A stretch of 37,663 nt of DNA from Spongospora subterranea f. sp. subterranea (taxonomy: Eukaryota; Endomyxa: Phytomyxea; Phytomyxea; Plasmodiophorida), in contig JAUGWO010000276.1 in assembly GCA_049724395.1 (NCBI GenBank), positions 1 through 37,663 of the forward strand, read 5' to 3'. Under the pieces are notes generated by a model. The model saw only the letters and a program-made list of their open reading frames with translations, was not told where the DNA came from and made no database searches. The position numbers and the translations under genes were made by a program. Positions 8,350 through 21,400 of this stretch are shown here, one piece after another; the stretch's first letter is position 1; every line of letters starts with the position of its first letter.

Positions 8350-10760
8350 GCGGTCACTTCAGAAGTTGGACTGACACAGGGAAAAGTATCGAGAAAAGAC
8401 GATGTCATCTTTGATCACAAGGGCATATCGGTTTTCTCGAAAAGACGCTTCAATATAGAGAAAGTCGAAATGAATACTTTTATTTGGTCGGAAGCCATGA
8501 TTCGCCGATCCGAAAGGACGTAAAATCACCTTACCTCCTCGATTGACCAAGCAGTGGAGACACTTCTTGCAGAAAAGAGAAACATCAGACTTCATAGTAC
8601 TCCAGGAAAAATGGGATGATAAACTTGAAAAGGTAACTTTCAAAATCACCATGACCAGAACTCCCACAATGAGCATTAACCAGCAAGCGAAATTGAAGAG
8701 ATTGGGCCGCGTTAGGGATCCAGTTTAAGTCCCGGATAGAGAAAAATAAGCCATCAACCAATAGAGCGAGGAGATCTTCCGGGGACGGATGCTAAATAGA
8801 AATGATGTCAGAAGAGATGGCCATTCAGAATCCTTTGTTTTCGAAAGGTTGAACAATGGCTGACACAAGGGACAGCCAAAACACCCGAGAGGTAGGAGCA
8901 GACGCCTCACCAGAAACTGACCATCGAGTGCCTATATCCGTCAATACGTTTTCTTCACCCGAAATGCTCTCCATAATATAATTCTTTCCGACGAGTTCAA
9001 GACGCCAGCAATGAACTTTATCCCACGAATGACGATGTAAGAAAACCCCAGAACACTGTGGATTATAGATACACGTCATGTGGCGATGGTCCCAAACAAA
9101 ACGAAACGGATGAACGCCCGTTCATAAAAGGTAATCAAAAACGTCACACGATTCTGAATCGGATAGGCTTCCTTTTCGGCACTGACCAAAGAGAAGACGA
9201 TTCCTTGATAAGCAGCAGACACTGGTGACATCCTGCGAGGATTGGACAATGAACGGTTTCGAGCCTGGTTCTAACTTGAATATCAACGGCAAAAAATCGG
9301 CTGGTGGATCATGTCCTAACTTTACACGGACAACATCGGAGAATTCTTCAAAAAGAACAGAAAGCTCTAGTTATAAAGGTGGTCGATCAGTGCCTTGGAG
9401 TTTACATCCAGCTAGAGAAGACACGAAAACAACGGCAACGGGAACATCTTTGGACTTAACAATGATAACCTGTTCCGGTTCGCTACTTTCAACAGAGACG
9501 TTCTGAAGGAAAGGGCCACCTAATACGACCTCCGGAATTGGGGAGACAGACACATATATTGGGTGGCGCCGAGCAATAACAGGACCAAGAACGGGTTTCA
9601 ATACAAACATCGAAAACGCCTTTACGCAAACATTTACCCGAGTGACCATCCGCCATCTCAAAAACAACAGCAGGACATGGTGACATTATTTCTGATAAGA
9701 TAGAAGCCTGGCTCGGACCCATAATTGAAAAGTCGGCTCCATCATCTATAGAGACTGAAACCGATAAACTCTTGTCCCAGAGGAAAGAACAGCAGAACGA
9801 CACGCTCCGAAGAAGGTTCCTTCGAGGGTTGACACGCTTCGGGCAAACTCACACGTCGAACACTCTTGCGGAAAGGCGAATGGTCTGACAGAATAGATTG
9901 AGGAAGGAATCAGCGGAGATTTGTCTCACAGGGGACGAAAACGAACTCGACGAACATGGCGAGGAGGAGGAACGTTTTCCCGAGGAGCGACGGTCTGCGA
10001 ATGTTGTCGAAACTCTGGAGGGGGACGATAAGGGGGACATTACGGAGCCGATGTTGCACTCTCAGCTCCTTGAATAATTTGTCAGATGTTTAAACAATAT
10101 TTGGTCAGATTAAAAAAGACTTGAAGGACACTGGCTTTAAAGGCGTCCCTTCTGACGACTTCAGCAAATAGTTTGGGTTTAACCGTCCAAGTTTTCACAA
10201 ACAGACGACAGCACATGGCTTCATTTAGAAAGAACAACTGTCTTGAAAAAGCTTTGGCTTGTAACCAATACTGGTTGTAGGGTAGAATGTAATCTGATAG
10301 AAGTTCACCATGCACCTGGACGAATGCTTTCCAACTTAAGTCGTGTATAGTCTTGCAAGGCGGCAAGATTCTCCGATTGAGCATACCACCCCGACATAAC
10401 ATCCAGCATCTCACTACAGGTGGAGAACTTCTGTTTGGACATAACATTGCAAAACGCTTCCGCGGAGACAGACACCGATATAACGCTTCTAATCGTCTGT
10501 CTTGCGTAGATCCGAAAGTTGTATTTCCTAAAACAGTTTTTGACAAGAGTTGAAAGTTGAACGCTCTTTCAAGAAGAATATCGGAATATCCCAGGAGGGC
10601 AGAGTCCCGTTTTGCCAAAGAATTGGAAGAAATCCTCGTTGGTGATATGATTCGGAAAACTTGGATAGGTTTTCAACACTTATTGGTTGTGAATGAAAAG
10701 GTTCATTGGACCGAGAGGCATTCGTTAGTTTCATAGCGTCCATCAAACTTACATATTGAC
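8350..10760 (-). mobile_element. Decayed Ty3/gypsy element (gag to integrase)
   Basis: Minus-strand fragments in element order. Gag-like stretches (about 10746-10082) are followed by a Ser/Arg-rich segment (about 10040-9850). A protease-like SIDDGADFSI lies near 9740, the end of RNase H with SISGEENVLTDIGTRW near 8950, and integrase with CKKCLHCL and IHFDFLYI (about 8570-8430). The integrase style differs from the chromoviruses to its left, so it is another Ty3 lineage. Little reverse transcriptase is visible. It is old, with many breaks and probable internal loss. Confidence 0.65.
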
Positions 10761-13040
10761 TTCAATAATCTTGGAGATAGATATTCGACTGACTGTTCGA
10801 ATCATCTGGGGTTGTATGAAATTGAGTGTTGTCAATGGGAGTAGAGGACTTCATGATGATAGGGGAATATACCAGGGGAACGCAATATCAGAACGGAAAA
10901 GTAGATACGGGAAAAAGGACGAGAGAAGAAGAGAAGAAAGACAGAAAGGGAAGAGAAGGAAAAAGGGAACTTACGACCAAAATAACGATGAGAGAATCGA
11001 AACGTGGAACGGGCGGAAAGACGTGACTAAAAATCAGGTAAACCTCGGAGATGTGGGTAAATTTCCAGTAGTTTGAATGGATAAGTGATCACTGTGCCGA
11101 AACTACCGGTTCTACTAGAGCAGCGGCCGAGAACCCGCTGTGAAAACCATATAGGCCCAATAGACAACAGTTTTTTTATGATTGGTCGGATTTGGGTGTA
11201 GTGAGCAGGATTTTGGGGGACGTTGCTCCCTCCAGTAGACTCAGAATCTGCCGAATATGCATAAATATTCTGCATCGAAGGTTGCACTGCCGTTGTCTGC
11301 TCTGTGCAGTTGACTGACCCGACCCATCGTTTGAGTCTTTGTCTGATTCATACTCAGCGTAAATGATTTGGTGACCATTCTGATCAAGTGAAAACGAGGG
11401 ACTACCGACAGGAATGCTGCTGCACGTTGAATTGAAGGAAGCAAAATCCAGGGAACCATTAGACCCTCATTTTGATGGCAATGGTCTTTGTCGATGCCGC
11501 ATCGTCATTGAATCTTGCCTTACCTGAATGACGCCAAACGATTCGTCTTGCTTGATGCCCTCAAAGTGTTAAGGCAGATTCTTTTCCATCTTGCCAGCTT
11601 GAGGGTGTGCTCGTTTATGGTTATGAAGCAATCTATATTCCATGACGGATCATTTCAGGTATAGCGACACCTTTTCGCTTTCCAGGCCTGAAATGCAAAA
11701 AATATTTGCCCAGCTTCTTTATTTTGTTTCTGCACTGGGTGCACCGGTTCGTCCTTCCTATATTGAATCGGTTTTGTGGTAATCTGCTGAAATCAAAATC
11801 AGACGTTTCAGCGAATCAACAATGGTATATTCTTGTCAACGCAGCTTGATATCATTTGCACACGCGAGGGAAACAGTTGAATTAACCACAATGTGAATAA
11901 ATGGTGTTCACTGTTAAAAGGTGTGCACCACCCTCGAGTTTTTTCACCTCCTCTTTTCTCGTGGCCTCTCTAGTCCAGGTAGTCTGTTTTACAGCAACTT
12001 TTCAAAAAACTCAAAATATCAAGTGCGCTCGTACTCTTACTTCAAGCAATTCGATTTGAGCTCAAAAAATCACTGCCGATTTCTACCTTTGTCAATGGGT
12101 GCTGAACATCTATCGACGTGCTCAAGGAACCATGTGCTCCAAAAACCTTCATCAGGGGGATTTAAGTCGGACGGGATTGCAAACACGAGGCGGTCACCTT
12201 TCCATTAATGTAATAAGCGTTTCATCATGTTTTTCTTTCAATTGTAGGTCATTGACACCAATTACTCGTGCAACCGTCTTTAGCGTGGTTATGGGTCAAC
12301 ATTTCAAAAATACTGAGTGCAATGAACCACGACCACCGGTCGAACACATAAAATGGGGTTTACCGAATCCCAAGTGACTTGGATGTCAATCAGAATTTCA
12401 CAATTTTTCGCATTGCGACAAAGTCCACTCCATGCTTGTCGGCAACGTTTGCTTTATGATCGTACTCCGACCAGGGGCATTCAGTACAATCGCATAGCTA
12501 TGATCATACAGATTTCGTGGCCAAAAATGCCTACAATCATCTTCATGCTAATCACAAATTAACGGACCAATATTTGGGCAAGACCTGCTCAGGATTGTCA
12601 TTGTTCATACCACCTTTCGGCACGAATAATCCAGAATATGGGTCGTTCGCTAGTAAATTGTGATGTACGATAGTGTTATGGGAATCGTTGGACAACGCTG
12701 CGTGGAAATGCAGCACAAGTCTTCCAGACGAACGCGTTTCGTCAATATCGCAAACGAGGACAATGTCGTATTGCTGGTGCGCGATAAGCATTATATTGAT
12801 GGTTCAGTTGTTGGCGCCATCTATCTGATTATTCCACATTTCCAGAGTCTGGAATACTCGTTTATTACGACACCACATCGGTATCAAAGAGTAATCACGA
12901 TGTGTGTGGAGCGAGGAATCCTGTCCTGACTGAAACATGGGATAGGTCTTTTTATCTGATCAATCATCACTGACAATAGTTCATCATATTTCCTTCCCTT
13001 TTTTTACCAATCAATCAAACAACCACGATTAAGTACAAAT
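10761..13040. other. No gene recognised
   Basis: A purine-rich stretch (about 10895-10990, mostly A and G on the plus strand) follows the start of the minus-strand Ty3 remnant and may belong to its leader or LTR, but I could not define LTR ends. The rest (11.1-13.0 kb) has only short frames without recognisable motifs. It is probably old element debris; I see nothing I can name. Confidence 0.4.
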
Positions 13041-13049
13041 GCCTAAATT

Positions 13050-13640
13050 AATATGGTAAATTTTTGGGCAAGAACGCGTTTAATAAGAGGCCACTGTTCC
13101 CTGATTCCTGTTTTTGAGACCATTACGTGGAACAGGTCTTCAAGGGCACCGAACAGGTTGGATATCGATAAATTCGTCACCACAATCAACGAAAAATCGA
13201 TGGGTGTCAATGCCGCACATGATTCTCAAATCATCGCGGTCGTGTACCATCACAAATTTGACAACCAATCAATCTATTCCCAGCTGGGTCCAGATGCCAG
13301 ATAAAAATCGGGAATAGCTTCGTGCACGCTCTCAATATTGACGAAGAAGTGATGCATGCCATTCGGATATTGAGGCTGGCGCCATTGTCAGATTAAGAGG
13401 TGCTTTAGAGTTGAACTGCCTTTGTTGATCAAGTTCCGTCAGTGGCCGAACTCGCATACAATAAATCTGTCCATTCGGCAACTGAGGTTTCACCTTTCTA
13501 CACGAATTTTGGGGTCCATGGTCGACACGAATTTTCGTTCAAATGCTGGGTCATGTCCAAATCCCGCCTCCCTGGTTGATTTATCTGATCGCCAAACTTT
13601 GGAATGTATTCCTAATCTTATTCGACCAAAGGTCTTACCT
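13050..13640 (+). mobile_element. Ty3 integrase fragment
   Basis: About 13430-13540 reads VAELAYNKSVHSATEVSPFYTNFG, matching the integrase segment AEFAYNNTIHSSTGISPFFANYG of the young element. The upstream 13050-13400 lacks clear motifs. Only this piece of pol is identifiable; broken fossil. Confidence 0.65.
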
Positions 13641-13654
13641 TAATATGGTTCCCC

Positions 13655-13712
13655 AATGGTATAGGTATGGTCTACAAAGGTTGGCTGGTTCTTTTGGGTC
13701 GGCCCAATGCTC
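13655..13712 (-). mobile_element. Short relic of the TACCA-tailed LINE 3' end
   Basis: GGTATAGGTATGGTCTACAAAGG...GGTTCTTTTGGGT parallels GGTATGGTATACAAAGGATCGCGGGTTCTTATGGGT at 31131-31166, the tail and last 3' UTR bases of the LINE family seen at 31.1-33.2 kb. It is diverged and very short, hence moderate confidence. Confidence 0.45.
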
Positions 13713-14239
13713 ATCAACATTAACGATATGATCTGCCACCTCAATGAACACCCACTGGACCAGAGCAATCGGCGTTCAAATCATTACAGATCGGTTTCAT
13801 ACACAGTATTTTCACGATTCGACGCTATGAACTGCGCCAAATCATCTTGGGGCGGACAGAGGAGTGACGAGGGCACGATCTCGGCAGAATGATAATCGTC
13901 CATGGCCTAACGCTGCGCGGGACGGATGGCCTTATACAACATATTGACCGGGTACAACTGACCGATAGATGAAATACTGCCAGGTCACTGACAATTGCAT
14001 TCTCCTTTCCAAAACAGAACAAGTCAACAAACGCAACAGAAAGCATTAATCGCTCTGACTGCGTCAAAATGATTTTGTTTTCGGTCTGTTTTGTTTTACT
14101 TTGGAGTTATGTTTGCTGTGTACTTCAATGGTTCTGTCTTGTTTTTGTGTGGCATTTTGCTGTTTAGTGGCATGCTCTTTGTAGTGGAAGATGTACTGCT
14201 CAAGATTGGGAATTTGGGTTTTTCTCATTATAGAAAAGA

Positions 14240-15640
14240 TTTGTTGTTTGTTTTTGGTGAGCCACGATCATCGAAGAGGTTTACAATGGCAGAATATAAC
14301 ACCCTGAAAGAAGTGATCTCGCAAGCAAATGTCATCGATCAGTGCATACGCCAGCGTCCTTTCGGAACGCTTTCCCGTCCCACTTTTCACAACCTTCTTC
14401 GAATGGCCGACTACCCCATTTTCTCATCGCAGGGAACCACCAGCTCGCTTCACCTCCACCAACACTGGAATGGCCCCATGGTACTTGATGCGGTATCGGC
14501 CTCAAACCAAAATCCGATTGAGGAACCCAATGTGGTAAAAACCAGCTTCACGTAACCCAGGGAAAACTGAATTGGATGGAAGGAGATCGTAGACTGAGAT
14601 AACGACTTTGCCTCTTTTGCGGTGGCGAAGGCCACGTCATTGCCAACTGTAAACTGACAATACCGTCCTCCGAGTATCTTCCGGAAAATGGGGAAGGACG
14701 TCGTGGGAAATTGGGAAAGGACGTCGTCAATGAATCGGTGCCGGAGTCCTCCTTTGTCAAACTCAGAATTGTTCAAAACAAAACTCCCGCTGTCTCACCT
14801 AAAAGGCTCTCGAATCTCGGTCATCAGCATTAATAATAGTCCTGAGCCCCTAATGACTCCTGTTAGTCTTTTCATTATGGCTTAGCCCGAATTAAAGCAA
14901 CCGCTTTCGTTGATTGTGGCGCATCGATGATCTTCATAGAAAGACGTTTTGCAATGAAAGCCGCCATGAGGAGTTTGCGGCTCCCGTCATCACTACTCTT
15001 CGAGGTCATTGATGGCCGCCGTTTACCACCCATAACTTATCATACCGAACAATGTGAAATACTTATGGCCGACATTCATTTCAAGTGTCGACTCCCCACA
15101 TTCCGATATCATTTCAAAGACATCGTCTCCTTGGTAAATCTGACTCGTCGTCTCGCTGATCAAGATGCTTTGTACGGGAGAGGACCAATCAAATTGATGT
15201 CGCAGCCAATGTTCGCTCGGTGAGGTGGTAAAATCTCTGGAGTCGAGTATCGCTGTGCTGCCAGAACATAAATGGAGTTTGCTGATGTTTTCTCAATGGA
15301 GTCTTCAGAGATTTTACCACCTCACCGAGCGAACATTGGCTGCGACACCAATTTGATTGGTCCTCTCCCGGTGCTATTCCGTATCAGCGAAAGAGGAGAG
15401 GTCGCTCAAGGAATATTAGCGAGAACTTGAAGAAAGGTTTTATCACGCATTCACGAACGACAAACCAGTTGGAGACCACAGATTGCGCTCTGCAATAATT
15501 GTTCGGATGCCCTCCTGGATTCCTGCCGCAGTTTGGATCTGATGGTCAAAATTTCCCTCCACTTGCGATTCTGTCCTCAATAGTGAAAACCAAATCAAAG
15601 AGTGAAGGCAAACGGCTTTGAGACAGTGCACATGTGGTAT
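14240..15640 (+). mobile_element. Ty3/gypsy remnant: gag, protease, start of reverse transcriptase
   Basis: A gag-like stretch at about 14260-14420 precedes a zinc knuckle CLFCGGEGHVIANC at about 14607-14650. Protease FVDCGAS lies near 14908, and the segment just before the reverse transcriptase core (ADVFSMESSEILPPHRANIG) at about 15280-15345. The young element's FTDVFSKKKADILPPHRPYD aligns with this last segment. The T/G-rich 14060-14240 just upstream is unexplained. Old, broken in several places; the rest of pol is missing. Confidence 0.75.
15175..15370. repeat. 64-bp-arm inverted repeat in the Ty3 remnant
   Basis: Arms 15175-15238 and 15307-15370 are complementary with about one mismatch, around a 68-bp spacer. 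The right arm is the native pre-RT coding sequence of the Ty3 remnant. The left arm is an inverted copy of the same piece. A transcript would fold into a long hairpin. Confidence 0.9.
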
Positions 15641-17940
15641 GAACTCTGATCAAACGCACTGCTTACTGCATTGATCTGGGATCCATCGGCATTGACCACC
15701 ATAACTCAAAATCAAACCACAGGTTCATGTTTATGGTAAATTTCTTCATGAGCCTGGTTGGTATTCGCTGGAGTTTGGGCAAGTTGGGTTTTATATAGAT
15801 GTTGGTCGACACTCCAAATAATCTCATTTTCTGGCGGATATTGGGGTCGGTTGTACTAATGGGTTTGTTTGTTTGATCTCGTTCGTCAATGATTTGTTTT
15901 CTGTGCTCTTTACCGAGTCTTTTCTTTGGTCCGATGGTGTTATTTCTCAACATAAATGTTGACGTTTTCATCGTACTGAGTATTTGTAGTTGTAATGGTG
16001 GTGGCCATCAGATAGTTTCTTGGTTTGTGTGGAAATCATGTCACAAATAGATCGTGATTGTGCATTGAACGCTGTCTGCATTTCTGGATACCTGTAATTA
16101 GTGGTTGTGATGCCTGGCCTAGTAGTAGTATTATCTTGTGGAACTTATGAAGAATGCTGGTATTGATAGCTTGAAAAACCAAACCCATTCCGATCCTGTT
16201 GCATAATGTCGCCATATGCTTTAAGAACATCGGTTTTCATTGTTTGGCAATAGTCCAGCGTAGCCCAGTAATTCGGTGCTAATGTTCTTCCCGTTTGCGG
16301 GTCTGTATTTGTTGTTGACCATTCTCTGGCCGCTCATGAATTCTCTTAAGGAATTTTGTGAAAATTGTTTTGATAAATGTCTCTCTCAATCGCTTCCCTC
16401 TGATGGGATGTTTTGAAGATCGTTCTGTTTTGGTAATTGTCAGATTCGCAAGTATGCTGATCGATGTTGATTCGGTGAATTTATTTTGATTCTTGGACGT
16501 TTCTCGATTGTTGGGTCATTTTTCAATTTGCACCCTAGTTGGAGAATTGCTCCTATTGACAAAGCGCTTTGGGATTGAACCTGGTAATGGGCATAGGTGA
16601 CGACAGGTACGTTCACTGCCAGACTGGTATCCATTCAATGCTGATATTCACCTGGATTTGACAACATATATGAAGGCATCAACTGTGCCATCGAACGGGA
16701 TCTACGATATGGGACGCTGAATAATCTTTTTCCAACCAGGGTTGATGTCTGACGTTGAAGGGAATCTTCCACGGTCGAAAAATCAGGGGATTCATCGACC
16801 CAGATGAGTTATCCTTGAAATTTGGATGCTGTCACGAGAAGAAGAGGACACCATGGCGATGATCAAAGCAAGACTGAGGGCCGATAACCATAGAACGCGA
16901 GCTCAGAATGTTCGGGGAGCCGACTCCCGCCGACATAATTGAGTTGAATCAACAAATGAATGCAATGGAGCTGGATGGTGTTCACACAGAACATTTCACA
17001 GCGAAAAGAATTCGAGCGATTTCCCGACTGGATCCAGCACTCCTGTCTATCGTTGAAAGTCAGTCAGATCCAGAATCCAAGATTTTGGGGTCGCGTTTGA
17101 CAGATGGCCTACCTGGCTATCTACGTATACCGCATTGGTTTGGGAAGGGCCATGATCAACGGCAAACCCACCCAAAAAAGTTCGTGAAAAACCTTCCCAC
17201 CTGAACTTGGGGTAATGTTTTACGTGTTTGAGTTCATCAACAATGCCCTTCTCTTTACAGTCGAACCTTTGGATTGTTTGCTGCGATTGTGAGAACAGAA
17301 AACTATTGGGAACTTGTCGTCCCGGAGATATCAACCACCGATCAGCGACCTTGTTCTCAGTTGACCGACATGGTGGGATGAATAATACGGAAACAGGCAA
17401 AGGACCGTTGTTGATTAACAGTTTGAGAAAATGGCCATAAATTTGTTAAGGAAATAATTATTAGGGTCTATATCTCAGAGACGTCCAGAACAAGTTATTC
17501 AGCTGAGTCCGGGTCTGACTCACCTTTCAATAACACCGAACGGATTTATGATCGATTACCCCCGGGTTTCTCAGCACATTTCGACCGTCTGTGATAATGA
17601 TCAAAGACAAGTTTACTCTTGAGTCAATAACAGATCTGATTCTTTCCTCAGACGTAAATCTCATTGTTAGGCGGAGTGACCGAAAACTAATCGTCACCCC
17701 AAACCACCTTCGAGAAGATTAGCAGCGTATCCGACGCCTGAGGGGAAGGTCGTCGATATCTATGAACAATAATATTCCTGTACAGGGGAAGCAATCCATT
17801 CTACAACAGTTCCAAATCTCTAAAACTATTCATTATTCGCCAATTGATTGGCGAGGGTCCCATCTTTTTGAGATGGAAGGCGAAGGTCGCGCATTATCAG
17901 TGTTTTCTAATGCTCGCTGATCAGCAATTCACGTTCTGAC
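15641..17940. other. No gene recognised
   Basis: 15.65-16.64 kb is T/G-rich on the plus strand with short minus-strand frames (for example 15971-15663, 102 codons) that lack known motifs. 16.65-17.94 kb has a 98-codon plus-strand frame (16908-17204, beginning MFGEPTPADIIELN) and other short frames. I could not match either to a family. Given the setting, diverged retroelement sequence is the likeliest content. Confidence 0.35.
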
Positions 17941-18062
17941 TGAAAAATGATGGCATCGTTTGATGAACCGCTGGTTGGAAAGAAGTCTGAACACACCTCA
18001 GGAGCGCACAAATTACGAGAGGCGATAAATGGTGCATTCGGATCAGATAAAAAAATTAGATG

Positions 18063-20725
18063 TCATTGGATATTTGATTGTAAAAGAAGAAGACCACTGA
18101 TGAAGACAAAAAACATAACGCCACAGTAGAGGAGACGCGACTTGGTAAAATCTGAAAACAAACAGGTGTGACCTATCGATGTGATCATTAGGCAAGGAAA
18201 TTCGGCAACTTGTCGGTTTTAACAAGAAAGTAAAAAAAAAGGCAAAATGATTGAACAGACACAGAAAAAGGAACATATTGGGAACTACTGACATGTTGGT
18301 TTCTGAAGAAGACAGCAAGGATCGTTTTTGAGGTGATGTTCCACATATTGCAACATTTGAGCACTGTAAAGATCAACGATGTGGGAGAGATCAAAATGAA
18401 CCGATGCTACAAGATTCTCTGGCAAGGACAGCCATCTTAGTAACGAAATTTGAAAAAAAAAATCAACAACGATGATTAAAGATTGGAACAGCGCAGTTCA
18501 ATAAAACTCTTGACGAATTATATGATTAGCAAGAAGATGAACAACCACCACAGAGATATGGGATACTGCGCCTTACGCGATGCAGACTTCAGTTGTGGCA
18601 CCAACTTCTTCAGTGCCTGTGAAGAAGGATGATTGTCCCAATCTACAATATTGATGAGGGAAGAAGGTGAAAACGATAATGGGACAAACCAACCTTGAAA
18701 AATTTCGCCACAAAAGTCTTGAGGAGATTTTATAGGGTTATCTCGAAGTGTTATTGACCATTCTATTGCGAAGAGTGTCACCCAACCGATATAAACAAAC
18801 AGAACAAAAAAATATCACTGTTCAATTCCTCCGTGAACATCATCAACTCTAACATCATTACAATCATGAATGGTAAGGTCTCTTCACGACAAGATTGAGG
18901 AACAATATTGTGGAACGCAACTGAAAAGAATTTCAGATATACGATAATCGAACGGGCAGGTTAAATGACCTGTTTTGATTGCAAAATCGTCCGGAACACC
19001 AGATATATTAGGCGATTCATTAACATCTGTGAACACGTTTGAGTAAAATGGCAATTACAAAAACAAAATCTCTCAATGAGCCCGATGACCTTTAAGGTGC
19101 CAACAGGCCATGAAGAAAATTTTGCGAATGGTAAAAATAACGAAGGGCGCAAGCTTTGGATGAACTGATTCAACCAGTTTCTCTAGCAGGAACAAACCAC
19201 ATTAGTAAAGCATTTGAGATTGATGATGACGAGAATTGAAACAGAGTCAAACCAATAATAATGATAAACGATCTTGGAACAGCGAAGGTGTTTAACTGAA
19301 AAAGGAGAATCGGTATCACAAATATAAACTAGGCCTTACGAGCTGCACACAGCAGTTGAGACAACACCTGTGATAGTTCGGATGGGATAGGACTAAGATC
19401 TGGGCAATTGATTGAAACAGAGAGGTGAACATTACAATGGAATGGACCAACATTGCAACATCTCATCAGAAATAATCTCGTCGGAGAACTCCACAGATTC
19501 TCCAGGCATATAGTAACTTGGTACTCCCACCTCTGTTGACAAATTGGGTCACCAAAATCAGATCATGAAAACAGAGACAAGAAAGGGTAATCACCTGCCA
19601 ACTCTCTAGTATACTTCGTGAAAGTTTTGATCAATATGTCGATTACAGCGAATGCTTTTTCATGCTCAGATTCAGGGAAGATGGAGACAAATTCAACTGA
19701 TAAAGAATTTGACATTGGCAATAATTGGAACAACGAGTTCAAATACCAATATTTGCATGGAAATCCGACGGAAGAGGAGGTAGTCGAGGAGGTCTAGAGA
19801 GCCGTTGAACCAATGTCCATGCATCGCGGAAGTGGAAAACTAATGAAACAATCACAAAGAGATGAAATCAGAGCGAAGCCAAGAACCCCAGTCAAAAGCA
19901 AAGGATATTGTCTGTTGATCTGCTGCATAACATGCGGAGAGAAGAAGGATATTGATGGAAACGGGTCTAATATAATTGGGGATGGACAAAATGGACCGAT
20001 CATGATCCAGAGACCGAGCAGTATTGTGCAAATGATTGAACATTGGCCAGAAATGAAATATATCGTGAAGTAATGACATTTCACTACATCCGCGTCATTA
20101 CCTCGTTCAAATTCTGAAGGAAAACATTGGAGCTTCTGAAACTCGAACATCATATTGCCACACATGAGTTGGAACAATGGACGCAACAGGTCACTTTCAG
20201 AAGGAGAGTCTTCAAATGAAGCTACATGACATTTTCCTGTTGGGTGATGTGATTCTGTGTGGAAAAAAATGAAAGGGCGTCAGAAAGTGAAACAGTTGAA
20301 ACTTGTCACGGTTTACAAGCAAGAATCAACATTACATCAGAAAGTGAAGCAGTTGAAACTTCTCGCGGTTTAAGCAAGAATCAACAATACTAATGAAAAC
20401 GAGCTCGAACAGCACATGAAAGATCACAAACTCGTTGTGAATACCAAAACCAGATTCCAGAGACAAAAGGCTTTGCTATGATATATATGAAATAATGGCC
20501 GTACCACGTTGAGACGGCACTGTCGGCAACATATTGTCCGGGTCGAATCGAATATGAGGATCATCTGAAACATTGATGAGGGAAGCGCGGTGAATATGCT
20601 CATGGGATGGACCAACCTTTTCCGATGAGGAAAAAGTCTTTTGGAATGCCCTTCTGACCGGCAAAAGAAACAGCAACGAGAGCGGCGGCCGACACGATCA
20701 CCAAAACCCTCATACAATACGCCAT
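18063..20725 (-). CDS. Gene T: predicted secreted, membrane-anchored modular protein
   Basis: Hand-built model, about 431 aa. Exons (minus strand): 20725-20617, 20564-20505, 20254-20102, 19922-19887, 19839-19747, 19696-19595, 19532-19452, 19399-19340, 19182-19090, 19026-18970, 18920-18819, 18762-18694, 18642-18577, 18418-18293, 18151-18063. Every intron is GT-AG and phase 1, and the total is a multiple of 3. The N-terminus MAYCMRVLVIVSAAALVAVS is a signal peptide (cleavage likely after SFA). The last exon holds a membrane helix (GVMFFVFISGLLLL) and a short tail: a type I surface protein. Exons 6-9 and 11-14 are paralogous: VEFVSIFPESEHEKAF/VAFHNIVPQSCREETL, then KLVESVHPKL/NLVASVHFDL. The family is not recognised. 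The 179-nt intron 3 and the two 157-158-nt introns could hide further exons. Confidence 0.65.
20284..20388. repeat. Tandem duplication in a gene T intron
   Basis: Two adjacent copies (about 20284-20335 and 20338-20388) of a 50-odd-bp unit, AGAAAGTGAARCAGTTGAAACTT...AAGCAAGAATCAACA. Both fall in the long second intron of gene T. The copies differ at few positions, which suggests a fairly recent slip. Confidence 0.85.
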
Positions 20726-21400
20726 GATAACAACGACAATACTATATGAGAATGGATCGACTGAGTCCAGCTATCACCGTCAGAATTCGGGGGTGACCCA
20801 GACAAACGACTCGAATGACCCGCGGAACTCTCACTGAACCATTGATCTGATACTGTACTACAGTCGCGGACCGATTTGACCCGCCACTCACACTGATGAT
20901 GTGGCCACCCTTCTGTTGACAGTTACTGCCACGCAAACAGAGTGGCCTGTTGGTCAATTGTCGTAGTGTATACTGTACTGGTTCTTGAGTTTCGTCGGTG
21001 TCAACGCGGTCACCTCCTGGTTGACACCAACTCTTGGCGCACACGTCATTGGGCCTTACACAACTGCTCCTTGCCTTTACCTAAACTCAACTATCTATCA
21101 GTAATACAATCACTTCAATTACATCGACCAATCCGATATTGCTCGCATACGATGGTCGGTTCCCCGATGGGGTAGCGTCGTTCTACAATAGCATTACTAT
21201 TCGTATTGTCGTTCTTGCACGCGTCAAATCAGCTGACTATTCCTTTACAATTGTCCCCCATACTGCCGCCGCCTGGGAGGATTTGTCTTGATTATGACCT
21301 TGCCTGGTTTGGGCGCCGTTGACGATTTGACAGTTTGTGACTCGTTTTTATATTTAGCGGGTCGGCCAGCATGGCCTTCATCTGTTTCTATCACTTAGTA
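20726..21400. other. Upstream flank of gene T, no gene recognised
   Basis: This would hold the promoter of the minus-strand gene T. I see no clear TATA motif and no conserved coding. A 100-codon minus-strand frame (21044-20742) has no recognisable motif. Towards 21.3 kb it merges into Ty3 debris. Confidence 0.35.

Noticed and set aside
10756-11076. Lys/Glu/Arg-rich 106-codon frame
   Set aside because: A purine tract translated in a favourable frame; no conserved motif.
19794-20186. 130-codon continuous minus-strand frame as a single gene
   Set aside because: Its first part is exon 3 of gene T, ending in a good donor. The remainder is intron and out-of-frame exon sequence, and phase-1 splicing gives a longer consistent model.
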